Positions 42,415 to 50,489 of a DNA stretch of 64,000 nucleotides are shown here, one piece after another. The stretch is from Desulfotomaculum nigrificans DSM 574. Lineage in GTDB: Bacteria; Bacillota; Desulfotomaculia; Desulfotomaculales; Desulfotomaculaceae. The stretch spans positions 746,257 through 810,256 of the forward strand of contig NZ_KI912183.1 of NCBI RefSeq assembly GCF_000189755.2. The letters are read 5' to 3'. The position numbers and the translations under genes were made by a program. The notes below the pieces were generated by a model that saw nothing but the letters and a program-made list of their open reading frames with translations, made no database searches and had not been told where the DNA came from. Position 1 is the stretch's first letter. Each line of letters opens with the position of its first letter.

Positions 42415-43119
42415 TTGCGAAACAAACTAATTTTAATCTTAGCCATCTTATTCGGCCTGGCCGCTGCTTTTGGGGTATTTAAATACCTGGATGGCCTTAA
42501 AAAATCATACCGCTCCTCGGGTAATTTCAAGCAGGTGGTTGTTCCCAAGCAAACCATCGGTCCCAATACCATGCTGACAGCCCAAATGGTGAAAGTAAAG
42601 GATATTCCGGTAGAAATGATTCAACCGGGCACCGCCATGGACACCAAAGATGTGGTGGGCAAAGTAACCCGCTCCGACCTCTACCCTGAGGAACCAATTT
42701 TACTAAGCCGTTTGCACCAAGATAAAGATTCCACCGGTGAACTGGCCCTGGCTATCCCCACCGGGCAGCGGGCCTTAACCGTAGAGGTGGATGCCGTTAG
42801 CGGTGTGGCAGGAATGTTAAAGCCTGGGGACCACGTTGATATTTTAGTGACCTTTGATTACGAAGTAGAAAAGACTACCCTAACCTCTTTGTTATTGCAA
42901 AATATTAAGGTGCTGGCGGTGGGCCAATCTTTAGTCAGTGCCCAAAAGGGTGACCAAAAGGTCAACACCCAAACTGTCACCCTGGCAGTTACTCCGGAGC
43001 AAGCCCCTCCCCTTACCCTTGGCAGCGAAAGAGGTAAAATCCGGCTCATGCTACGTTCACCCAAAGATGAAGGAACAGCCAACTTACCCTCCTCACGGAT
43101 GCAGAACCTGGTACGTTAG
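42415..43119 (+). CDS. cpaB: Flp pilus assembly protein CpaB/RcpC
   Basis: A 234-aa CpaB-family protein with an N-terminal membrane segment (NKLILILAILFGLAAAFGVF) and a SAF-like domain (about 38-100: VVVPKQTIGPNTMLTAQMVK, then SRLHQDKDS). A RcpC-type domain with DAVSGVAGMLKPGDHVDILV near 130 follows. CpaB proteins sit in the envelope and stabilise Tad pilus assembly. The start is TTG at 42415 with GGGAGGGAAC upstream. It precedes cpaE by 18 nt. Confidence 0.9.
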   Translation: MRNKLILILAILFGLAAAFGVFKYLDGLKKSYRSSGNFKQVVVPKQTIGPNTMLTAQMVKVKDIPVEMIQPGTAMDTKDVVGKVTRSDLYPEEPILLSRLHQDKDSTGELALAIPTGQRALTVEVDAVSGVAGMLKPGDHVDILVTFDYEVEKTTLTSLLLQNIKVLAVGQSLVSAQKGDQKVNTQTVTLAVTPEQAPPLTLGSERGKIRLMLRSPKDEGTANLPSSRMQNLVR

Positions 43120-43137
43120 TGACAGGAGGTAATACCC

Positions 43138-44367
43138 ATGACACAAATTAATGTTCTGGTGGTCGACGATATAACCAACACCCGGGAAGATGTGAAACGA
43201 TTACTTTATTTTGAAGAAGATATAACGGTTATTGGCGAAGCCGGTGACGGAGAAGAAGCAGTGGCCCTGGCTAACAGCCTTAAGCCGGATGTAATTCTCA
43301 TGGATATCAACATGCCTAATATGGACGGTATTCAGGCCACTGAAATCATTACCAACCAGTGCCCGCAAGCGGCCATTATTATTGTGTCTATCCAAGGAGA
43401 AAATGAATATCTGCGCCGGGCCATGGCAGCCGGAGCCAGAGAATACCTGGTTAAACCCTTTAGCAGTAATGAATTGGCGGACACCATCCGCCGGGTTAAT
43501 GAGTCTACTAAAAAGCGACTGAGTTTGATGGGGTTGCAGAGCCTGGCCAGTCCCCGCATTAAAATTCAAAAGGGTAAAATAATCACCCTTTTTTGCTCCA
43601 AGGGGGGCGTGGGTAAAACCACTATGGCCTGTAATTTGGCCATAGGCCTGGCCCAGTCCACCAAGAAAAAAGTAGCCCTGGTAGATTTGGATTTGCAAGG
43701 TGGGGACATTAGTGTGATGCTGAATATTAACGCTAAAGGAACCATTGCCGATTTGGCCCAGGAAAGCGATGCAATGGACATGGGGTTAATTGACAGTTAT
43801 CTGGTACCCCACCTATCCGGGGCTAAAATCTTACCCGCCCCCTTAAGTCCGGAACAGGCTGAATTAATCAATTTAGAACGGGTGGAGGAACTACTGCACA
43901 TACTCCAGGAAAATTTTGATTACATCGTAATTGATACCTCCCCCTTGTTTAATGACATTAACCTGGCGGCCCTGGATGCCGCTAATCAAATATTAATTCT
44001 GGTAACACAAGATTTACCCTGTGTCAAACATGTAAAAACCAATCTTGATATACTGGCTACCCTTGGCCATAGCGATAAAGTTAAATTAATTGTCAACTGT
44101 GCTGGCATCGAATCCGGCATCAAAATTACCGACCTGGAAAAATCATTTAATACCGCCGCCTTTGCCGTAATACCATGGGACGACAAGGTGGTACGCAGCG
44201 CTATCAATAAGGGGTTGCCGGCGGTGATGAGTCAGGCTAACAGTAAGGTTGGCCAATCCCTGTTAGATCTGACCGCTAAATTGGCCGGTTCCCCACCGAA
44301 CAGTGATGAGAAAAATACAGAGGAAATTCCCAGGCGATCCATTATCGGGCGACTGTTTAGCTTTTAG
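43138..44367 (+). CDS. cpaE: CpaE/TadZ-like receiver-MinD fusion ATPase
   Basis: A 409-aa protein joining a receiver domain (1-120) to a MinD/ParA-like ATPase (about 140-380). The receiver keeps VVDDITNTREDV, phospho-acceptor VILMDINMPNMDG near 56 and the Lys in EYLVKPFSSNE, so it may be truly phosphorylated, unlike many TadZ receivers. The ATPase has deviant Walker A SKGGVGKTTMAC near 153 and LVDLDLQGGD. TadZ/CpaE proteins position the Tad machine at its cellular site. The DegS kinase encoded upstream is a candidate phosphodonor, though that is speculation. Confidence 0.92.
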   Translation: MTQINVLVVDDITNTREDVKRLLYFEEDITVIGEAGDGEEAVALANSLKPDVILMDINMPNMDGIQATEIITNQCPQAAIIIVSIQGENEYLRRAMAAGAREYLVKPFSSNELADTIRRVNESTKKRLSLMGLQSLASPRIKIQKGKIITLFCSKGGVGKTTMACNLAIGLAQSTKKKVALVDLDLQGGDISVMLNINAKGTIADLAQESDAMDMGLIDSYLVPHLSGAKILPAPLSPEQAELINLERVEELLHILQENFDYIVIDTSPLFNDINLAALDAANQILILVTQDLPCVKHVKTNLDILATLGHSDKVKLIVNCAGIESGIKITDLEKSFNTAAFAVIPWDDKVVRSAINKGLPAVMSQANSKVGQSLLDLTAKLAGSPPNSDEKNTEEIPRRSIIGRLFSF

Positions 44368-44378
44368 AGGTGATTCCT

Positions 44379-45752
44379 ATGTCCCTATTACAACGGTTAG
44401 AAAAACAAAAAGTACTTCAACTGGAAAAAGAGGAACACCTGGATATCTCATCGTCTCGCCGAGAACTGCGGCAGTCAAACCGGGGACAGCTGCAGGAAAT
44501 AATCTTAAACTTACACAAGAAAGTTATCCAGGAACTTAAGGATGTACCGGAGGATATTAAAGAAAACCCGGACCAACTGGCTAAAAAAATTGAAACCATT
44601 GTTAATAATTTGCTTGATCAGGAGGAACAAACCATTGCCCGGACCCAGCGTCAGCTTATCATTGCCGAAATTATTGACGAAACCATCGGTTTTGGCCCCA
44701 TTACCCCGCTGTTAAACGATCCTGCCATTTCGGAGGTAATGGTGAACGGCCCCCACCAGGTCTATGTAGAACGGGATGGTAAACTGATGCTCACTGGCGT
44801 CACCTTCCGGGATAACGCCCATGTGCTGCATATTATTGATAAAATTGTGGCCCCCATTGGCCGCCGCATTGACGAAAGTATGCCCATGGTTGACGCCCGT
44901 TTACCCGACGGTTCCAGGGTTAATGCTATCATCCCGCCGCTGGCCTTAAACGGCCCCACCATCACCATTCGTAAATTCGCCCGGGACCCTTACACCGTTG
45001 ACGATCTAATTAAATTTGGCACCTTAACCCCACAAATGGCGCAATTTCTGGAGGCTTGCGTCAAGGCCAGACTAAATATTGTGGTATCTGGCGGTACCGG
45101 CAGCGGCAAAACCACGACCTTAAATGTCCTGTCCTCCTTCATCCCCCCGGATGAAAGGATTATTACCATTGAGGACGCTGCCGAACTGCAGCTGCGCCAG
45201 GAACACGTCATTACCCTGGAAAGCCGCCCACCCAACATTGAAGGCAAGGGGGCCATAACCATCCGGGATCTGGTACGCAACAGTCTGCGCATGAGACCGG
45301 AACGCATTGTGGTGGGCGAGGTCCGCAGCGGGGAGGCTCTGGATATGCTGCAGGCCATGAATACTGGTCATGACGGGTCCCTGACCACCGGCCATGCCAA
45401 CAGCCCCCGGGATATGTTGGCCCGTTTAGAAACCATGGTATTAATGGCCGGGATGGATCTACCCATCCGGGCCATTCGGGAGCAAATTTCCTCCGCCATT
45501 GATTTAATTATTCACCAGAGCCGTCTCCGGGACGGTTCCCGGCGGATCACCCATATCACCGAAGTGCAGGGTATGGAAGGCGAAGTAATTATTCTCCAAG
45601 ATTTATTCACCTATCGACAAACCGGGGTTACTGAAGATGGGAAAATTAAGGGCACCTTTCAAAGCACCGGTATTCGGCCCAAGTTTATTCACCGGCTGGA
45701 GGCCAGCGGGATTAAATTACCGTTAAATATTTTTAGCCCTTCCGTTTTTTAA
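44379..45752 (+). CDS. cpaF: Tad secretion ATPase CpaF/TadA
   Basis: A 457-aa type II/IV secretion ATPase that powers Flp pilus assembly at the inner face of the membrane. The N-terminal domain (1-120) is charged and helical. The core has VSGGTGSGKTTTLNV (Walker A) near 236, the Asp-box region RIITIEDAAELQL near 262, Walker B-type MRPERIVVGEVRSGEALDML near 308 and GHDGSLTTGHANSP (His box) near 335. ATG 44379 has AGAGGTG 6 nt upstream, preferred over the in-frame GTG at 44370. It is followed by tadB and tadC. Confidence 0.96.
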   Translation: MSLLQRLEKQKVLQLEKEEHLDISSSRRELRQSNRGQLQEIILNLHKKVIQELKDVPEDIKENPDQLAKKIETIVNNLLDQEEQTIARTQRQLIIAEIIDETIGFGPITPLLNDPAISEVMVNGPHQVYVERDGKLMLTGVTFRDNAHVLHIIDKIVAPIGRRIDESMPMVDARLPDGSRVNAIIPPLALNGPTITIRKFARDPYTVDDLIKFGTLTPQMAQFLEACVKARLNIVVSGGTGSGKTTTLNVLSSFIPPDERIITIEDAAELQLRQEHVITLESRPPNIEGKGAITIRDLVRNSLRMRPERIVVGEVRSGEALDMLQAMNTGHDGSLTTGHANSPRDMLARLETMVLMAGMDLPIRAIREQISSAIDLIIHQSRLRDGSRRITHITEVQGMEGEVIILQDLFTYRQTGVTEDGKIKGTFQSTGIRPKFIHRLEASGIKLPLNIFSPSVF

Positions 45753-45799
45753 GAATAGGTACTGTTAGATCCGTTCATCAATGCCAAGGAGGTTATTTT

Positions 45800-46771
45800 A
45801 TGACCCTTCATCAGATCGCCTTCCTCACCTTTATTACCGTAGCCCTGCTAGTTCTTGGTCTGTACCAACTATTAACCAAAGATACTTGGGAAATAAAACG
45901 GCGGATGCAAAAAATTACAGCCAGAACTTTCCGCCAGCGCATGGCTCAAACCAATTGCGGTGAAAACCAAACTTCCACCTGGCGCCAATTATTGGCCCGT
46001 TGGAGTGTGATATTTGCCAAGCGGGGTATTAGCCAGCGGATGGAAGCTGAATTAATCAAAGCAGACATTCCTTTACGGGGCGAAGAATTTGTGGTCCTGG
46101 TACTGTTGCTGGGCCTGGTTAGCAGTTTATTTTTCCTCATGCTAACGCTAAATGCCACCATTAGCTTAATTGTCGGCATTTGTGGGCTAATTATCCCCTG
46201 CCTTATATTACGTATGGCTCGTCAGAAAAGACTGGCAAAATTTAATGCCCAAATAGGCGATGCCTTAGTAATCATGGCCAACTCGCTACGGTCAGGTTTT
46301 AGCTTTTTACAGGCCATGGATATGGTCCGAAAAGAACTACCCAATCCCATTTCCCGGGAATTCGGCCGGGCCTTCCAGGAAATGAGTCTGGGCACCCCCA
46401 CAGAGGAAGCATTGCAAAATATGGCCCAGCGGGTCAAAAGTGACGACCTTGACCTGGTGATTACGGCAGTGTTGATTCAACGCCAGGTAGGCGGTAATCT
46501 GGCAGAAGTTTTGGATAACATCGCCGATACCATTCGGGAGCGGGTGCGGATCAAAGGTCAAATTCGCAGTATCACTGCACAGGGTAGAATTTCCGGCATG
46601 GTGATTGGGTTTCTCCCCTTTGCCCTGGCTGCCCTGATGCTTGTCATCAGCCCACAATACATTATGACCTTATTTAACAGTAAGATCGGTCTGATCATGG
46701 TGGCCTCAGCCATATTTTCCGAGGTAATTGGCGTGGTGGCCATTAAAAAAATTGTTGATATTGAGGTGTAA
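45800..46771 (+). CDS. tadB: Tad inner-membrane platform protein TadB
   Basis: A 323-aa type II secretion F-domain protein with a leading membrane helix, a helix pair around 95-140, the cytoplasmic F domain (about 155-270) and two C-terminal helices. The F domain shows FNAQIGDALVIMANSLRSGFSFLQAM and QRQVGGNLAEVLDNIADTIRER, both standard for TadB. It forms the membrane platform with TadC, on which CpaF acts. Start ATG has AAGGAGG upstream. tadC begins 3 nt after its stop. Confidence 0.94.
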   Translation: MTLHQIAFLTFITVALLVLGLYQLLTKDTWEIKRRMQKITARTFRQRMAQTNCGENQTSTWRQLLARWSVIFAKRGISQRMEAELIKADIPLRGEEFVVLVLLLGLVSSLFFLMLTLNATISLIVGICGLIIPCLILRMARQKRLAKFNAQIGDALVIMANSLRSGFSFLQAMDMVRKELPNPISREFGRAFQEMSLGTPTEEALQNMAQRVKSDDLDLVITAVLIQRQVGGNLAEVLDNIADTIRERVRIKGQIRSITAQGRISGMVIGFLPFALAALMLVISPQYIMTLFNSKIGLIMVASAIFSEVIGVVAIKKIVDIEV

Positions 46772-46774
46772 ACA

Positions 46775-47707
46775 ATGGATAAATGGTTATACATCTCGGC
46801 GGTTTTGGTGTTTTTTACTGTCTCCTTTAGTATTCTGGTAATTTACAGGTTCATCTTTGGTGAACGTCTGCAAGTGGTACAGCGCATGGACCAGGTGGTG
46901 GGTACCCCTTCCCTCCTGCCCATCCGAGAAATAGAACTAAATGTACCGCTGTACCAGCGGGCCATTCGACCAGCCCTGGGTAGCATCGCCAAATTATTAA
47001 CCAGATTTATCCCTACAGCCAGGGAAGCAGCCCTTAACAAAAAGGTTGCGGCCGCCGGCCAACCGGGGAATCTCAATGTCAGGGAATGGATGGTCTTAAA
47101 GTATTTATTGGCAACAACCTTGGGTTTTTTACTATGGTCTTGGGGTGGCCTGATGAGTAAGTCTCTGCCCCAATGCCTGCTCTTGGCCGGGGTGGGCGTA
47201 CCTTTGGGATGGCTTAGCCCGGACTTATTTCTTAATGCCAGGATTCGGCAACGTAAAAACCAGGTAGAAAAGGCCCTACCGGATGCTTTGGATTTACTTA
47301 CGGTCAGCGTGGAAGCAGGCCTAGGTTTTGACTGTGCTCTGATGAAGGTGGCTGAGCAAAGCAACTCGGTTTTAGCTGATGAATTTGTTTTGATGATGCA
47401 GGAGTGCCATATGGGTAAACCGCGCCGGGAAGCCCTGCGGGATATGGCCGACCGAGTGGACGTGGATGACTTATCCACCTTTTGCGGTTCCATAATTCTG
47501 GCCGATACACTGGGTATTAGCATAGGGAACATCCTGCGCACCCAATCACAGCAGATACGCCAAAAACGCCGCCAGCGTACCGAGGAATTAGCCATGAAAG
47601 CTCCCATTAAAATGCTGTTTCCCATGGTGTTGTTTATCTTTCCGGCCATTTTTGTAATTTTGCTGGGTCCGGCCGCACTTCAAATCATGCAGGCCTTTAA
47701 TAACTAA
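46775..47707 (+). CDS. tadC: Tad inner-membrane platform protein TadC
   Basis: A 310-aa partner of TadB with the same fold: N-terminal helix, a helix pair near 110-150, the F domain with LPDALDLLTVSVEAGLGFDCA near 170, and DTLGISIGNILRTQSQQIRQKRR near 247. Two C-terminal helices end in FPAIFVILLGPAAL. The RRxxRTEELAMKAPIKMLFPMV block is typical of TadC. No secretin, lipoprotein or outer-membrane Tad component (RcpA/CpaC, TadD) follows, as expected for a single-membrane cell. Confidence 0.94.
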   Translation: MDKWLYISAVLVFFTVSFSILVIYRFIFGERLQVVQRMDQVVGTPSLLPIREIELNVPLYQRAIRPALGSIAKLLTRFIPTAREAALNKKVAAAGQPGNLNVREWMVLKYLLATTLGFLLWSWGGLMSKSLPQCLLLAGVGVPLGWLSPDLFLNARIRQRKNQVEKALPDALDLLTVSVEAGLGFDCALMKVAEQSNSVLADEFVLMMQECHMGKPRREALRDMADRVDVDDLSTFCGSIILADTLGISIGNILRTQSQQIRQKRRQRTEELAMKAPIKMLFPMVLFIFPAIFVILLGPAALQIMQAFNN

Positions 47708-47720
47708 GGAGAGGTTGGCT

Positions 47721-48092
47721 ATGCGCATCATTAATCAAACAAAGAATGAATTATTGGCCGACCAAACTTTATTGGCCAACACCTTTCTGGCTAGGTTAAA
47801 GGGCCTCTTAGGCCGCCGGGAACTGTCTAGAGGAGAGGCTTTGGCTCTGTATCCTTGCTCATCGGTACACACTTGCTTTATGAAATTCGCCATTGATGTG
47901 ATATTTTTAGACCCTGCCGGGAGAGTTATTTATCTGCAAGAAAATCTAATCCCCTGGCGCTGCAGTCCCTTTGTTAAAGGGGCAGTCACGGTGGTGGAAT
48001 TACCCGCCGGAAGCATTAGGGACAGCAGGACCATGGTTGGAGATCTCTTAGTTTTTGATGATGACCGGTACGGAGGTGCTGAACTTGTTTAA
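47721..48092 (+). CDS. DUF192 family protein
   Basis: A 123-aa DUF192 protein from ATG 47721, with GGAGAGG 7 nt upstream. The family pattern is clear: TFLARLKGLLGR near 22, SVHTCFMKFAIDVIFLD near 48-62, and GAVTVVELPAGSI near 88. The domain folds as a small beta barrel of unknown function and often occurs at the end of Tad operons in Gram-positive bacteria. The absence of a signal peptide suggests a cytoplasmic role here. Its last codons overlap the start of the HAMP-domain gene. Confidence 0.87.
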   Translation: MRIINQTKNELLADQTLLANTFLARLKGLLGRRELSRGEALALYPCSSVHTCFMKFAIDVIFLDPAGRVIYLQENLIPWRCSPFVKGAVTVVELPAGSIRDSRTMVGDLLVFDDDRYGGAELV

Positions 48093-49170
48093 GCGAAAAT
48101 TTGGTCCCAGACATAAACGAGTGGGAAGATTCTCATTGGGCTTTAAACTAAGTCTTAGCATAACCCTCTTAATTATGTTTTTAATGACCTGTGTAGGGTT
48201 TAACACATATATTCGCAACCGAAATGCTTTGCTGGCGGAGGCCCAGAACCGGGGTTGGCTGACCATCCGGGCCACCAGCGCCTTTGCCGCTGATCTGCTG
48301 CGGGGCAACAATACCGTTCTTTTGAGCAACACCATTGATCATTTGGAGCGGGACCCCTTTGTTCAGCAGGTGGCCATTCTTAATTTGGACGGTAAAGTGG
48401 TGATGGCTTCCAACCAAGACCTGGTGCACAGGTCTTTAAACAGCCCGCAAATACAGCAAGCCATGGCCTTTAAAAAAGATACCATGAAATATAAAACTGA
48501 CTCTAAAGGATACCCCCTGGCCATGGAATTTATCTCCCCCATTGCAGCTCGGGGTGAGTTGCCCATTGGTTACTTCTGGATGCAAGCAGATCTAAGTTAT
48601 ATCCGCTCCCACCTGGTAGACACAGCCCTGGACCAGCTTTATACTTCCCTGCTGGCCATCTTGGCCGGTTTAATAATTAGCAGGCTAATTATTCTCAGGG
48701 TTGTGCAACGACCCATTAAAGAGTTGGTCAGTGCCACTGACCGGGTGGCCACCGGTGATTTTTCCGGTCATGTACAGGTATTTAATCAAGATGAATTAGG
48801 TAAACTGGCCACAGCCTTTAACACCATGACCACTCACCTGGGGGTATTATTTCAATCCATTCGCTCATCAATTAATGACATTAACCAAACTGCCCAAGCC
48901 ATTATCAATCGTTCGGAACAATCCGACCTGGCCAGTAAAAAAATTGCTGCTTCTTTGGAACTCCTGCAGCGTACCACTCCACCATCAACTGATTTTGACT
49001 CAGTAGATCAAGCGGTCACGTTGGCAGCAAGTGAACTGGAGCAAACGACTCGGTCAAATAAAAATCAACAAGAGCATTTGAAAGAAATTCGTAACGCTGC
49101 TAAAAAATTAACCAGGTATGTAGATAGACTTAACAGCCTATCTTTACAGTTTAAATTTGATCAAAAATAG
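48085..49170 (+). CDS. Membrane HAMP-domain protein without an output domain
   Basis: About 360 aa. An N-terminal membrane helix (GFKLSLSITLLIMFLMTCVG) is followed by an extracytoplasmic domain (about 40-180), which is sensor-like. A second helix (SLLAILAGLIISRLIILRVV) then leads to a HAMP domain (VVQRPIKELVSATDRVATGDF near 220-265) and a C-terminal coiled coil rich in Gln and Asn. No histidine kinase, GGDEF or methyl-accepting hairpin is evident, so the output is unknown. The TTG at 48085 has GGAGGTG 6 nt upstream and is preferred over 48055. It overlaps the DUF192 gene and ends the Tad operon at a terminator, suggesting a pilus-linked sensor or scaffold. Confidence 0.75.
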   Translation: MFKRKFGPRHKRVGRFSLGFKLSLSITLLIMFLMTCVGFNTYIRNRNALLAEAQNRGWLTIRATSAFAADLLRGNNTVLLSNTIDHLERDPFVQQVAILNLDGKVVMASNQDLVHRSLNSPQIQQAMAFKKDTMKYKTDSKGYPLAMEFISPIAARGELPIGYFWMQADLSYIRSHLVDTALDQLYTSLLAILAGLIISRLIILRVVQRPIKELVSATDRVATGDFSGHVQVFNQDELGKLATAFNTMTTHLGVLFQSIRSSINDINQTAQAIINRSEQSDLASKKIAASLELLQRTTPPSTDFDSVDQAVTLAASELEQTTRSNKNQQEHLKEIRNAAKKLTRYVDRLNSLSLQFKFDQK

Positions 49171-49204
49171 ATTAGGCCTGCGAAGGTCCTAATCTATTTT
49201 TTGT
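49164..49204 (+). terminator. Intrinsic terminator at the end of the Tad operon
   Basis: AAAATAGATTAGG (49164-49176) pairs with CCTAATCTATTTT (49188-49200), followed by TT. It overlaps the HAMP gene stop. Confidence 0.85.
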
Positions 49205-49268
49205 ACAGGAAACTTTACTAACTTGTCAAATTTAATATTATTGGAAATTTCTACGAGGAGTGGTAACT

Positions 49269-49979
49269 TTGGGAGAGGCCATATTTAGACAACAACGCAA
49301 CGGTCTTTATGCGGTAAATATAGTAGTACCGGGAGGTATCTTTACCCCTGAACAACTAATGGGTTTAGCCGAAGCCGCCAGGGATATTGGAGTGTGGCGA
49401 ATAAAATGTGGTATCCGGCAAACCCTGATTGCGGTTTTAGAACAGGATAAAATCCCGGCTTTGTTAGAAAAAATCCAGGGCCTTGGTATGCAAGTGGCTC
49501 CCTTTGGCAACAAAATCCGCAGTGTTAAAGCCTGCCCCGGTGGCGCCGAACTTTGCCCCCGGGCCCTTGGTCCGGCCTTAGAATTAGGCATGGAACTACA
49601 GGAACGTTACCTTGGTCAAGACGTTCCCAAGGATTTTAAAATATCCACCGCCGGCTGTCCCCGGGGTTGTACGGAACCCTACTGCGCCGACCTGGGATTG
49701 ATTGCTAAAGGGGGAGACAATTTTGATATAGTGATTGGTGGCCGGGGTTCCACCACTAAACCGGTGCATGGTACATCAATAGTTTCGGCTGTTAGCCGGA
49801 AGAAAGTCTTTGCTGTAGTGGACTTTTTACTTGACCAATATAGAAAGTTAGCAGAACCCCGCGAACGGCTCTGTAGCACCATTGCCCGCCTGGGCATCGA
49901 GCCTTTTATTCCCCCGGAAAAAATTTATTTAGACCAAGAGCAGCAGCAAGATGAGTTTGCCGCTTTTCTTATGGAGTAG
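49269..49979 (+). CDS. Short siroheme/[4Fe-4S] nitrite-sulfite reductase-like protein
   Basis: A 236-aa protein resembling half of a nitrite/sulfite reductase. It has one ferredoxin-like half-domain (about 5-75: NGLYAVNIVVPGGIFTPEQL, then KCGIRQTLIAV). A catalytic-type domain with the Fe-S/siroheme Cys set follows: ACPGGAELC near residue 90 and GCPRGCTEPYCADLGLI near 134. Full-length enzymes have two such halves (over 500 aa), so this is a single-repeat form. Short proteins of this kind occur in anaerobes and may act in siroheme chemistry or electron transfer. TTG 49269 has GAGGAG 8 nt upstream; GTG 49260 overlaps the RBS. It is followed after 20 nt by a Cys-rich partner. Confidence 0.8.
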   Translation: MGEAIFRQQRNGLYAVNIVVPGGIFTPEQLMGLAEAARDIGVWRIKCGIRQTLIAVLEQDKIPALLEKIQGLGMQVAPFGNKIRSVKACPGGAELCPRALGPALELGMELQERYLGQDVPKDFKISTAGCPRGCTEPYCADLGLIAKGGDNFDIVIGGRGSTTKPVHGTSIVSAVSRKKVFAVVDFLLDQYRKLAEPRERLCSTIARLGIEPFIPPEKIYLDQEQQQDEFAAFLME

Positions 49980-49999
49980 TGTGAAAGGAGAAATGTCTA

Positions 50000-50452
50000 A
50001 TGAGTGATAGCAGAATGACGGATGTTAATTTACAGCAATTAGCTAAACTATTAAGCGACTTCTGCCAGGACTGCGATGAACTGGCCTCAGGACAATGTAA
50101 GGAAGCCACCTGCTTGATCGGCTTTGCTAAAAAGGTAATCAAATTTGCTGATCAAAAAGGGGTTTTAGATATCCCGGGGGCCAGTAAACTGATACCCACT
50201 AAGGACTTTAAGCCCTACTATCAGGATGCGGTGGCCAAAGCCATAGCTGAAAGCTGTAAGCAATGCAAAGAGTGCCGGGATAACCATTCTCCTGATTGCG
50301 TTATTTCTCTGGTTAGAACTGCTCTGGAACATGCCGTGCTGCAGGAACAAATTGACTACCCCGGCAGTGTTTTTATGTACCTGGCCAAGGTTAAGCAGCA
50401 AAACAGCGAGATTTCTGAGCAAATAGCCAGCCACCTGCGCAAACAGCTTTAA
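50000..50452 (+). CDS. Cys-rich protein with an internal duplication, unknown function
   Basis: A 150-aa protein not recognised as a known family. Two similar halves are visible. The first has FCQDCDELASGQCKEATCLIGFAKK (residues about 21-45); the second has SCKQCKECRDNHSPDCVISLV (about 84-104). Each has a C-x2-C pair, one or two further Cys and a following amphipathic helix, so each half may bind a metal or Fe-S cluster. RBS GAAAGGAG precedes the ATG. It is co-oriented with, and 20 nt from, the siroheme-type protein, and both end at one strong terminator, implying a shared redox or metal-related role. Confidence 0.7.
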   Translation: MSDSRMTDVNLQQLAKLLSDFCQDCDELASGQCKEATCLIGFAKKVIKFADQKGVLDIPGASKLIPTKDFKPYYQDAVAKAIAESCKQCKECRDNHSPDCVISLVRTALEHAVLQEQIDYPGSVFMYLAKVKQQNSEISEQIASHLRKQL

Positions 50453-50455
50453 ATC

Positions 50456-50487
50456 AAAGAAGTCCGGAGTATATTCCGGACTTCTTT
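50456..50487. terminator. Bidirectional terminator
   Basis: AAAGAAGTCCGGA (50456-50468) and TCCGGACTTCTTT (50475-50487) are exact complements. It lies 3 nt after the Cys-rich gene and 2 nt before the convergent phosphodiesterase-like gene ends. Confidence 0.85.
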
Positions 50488-50489
50488 AA

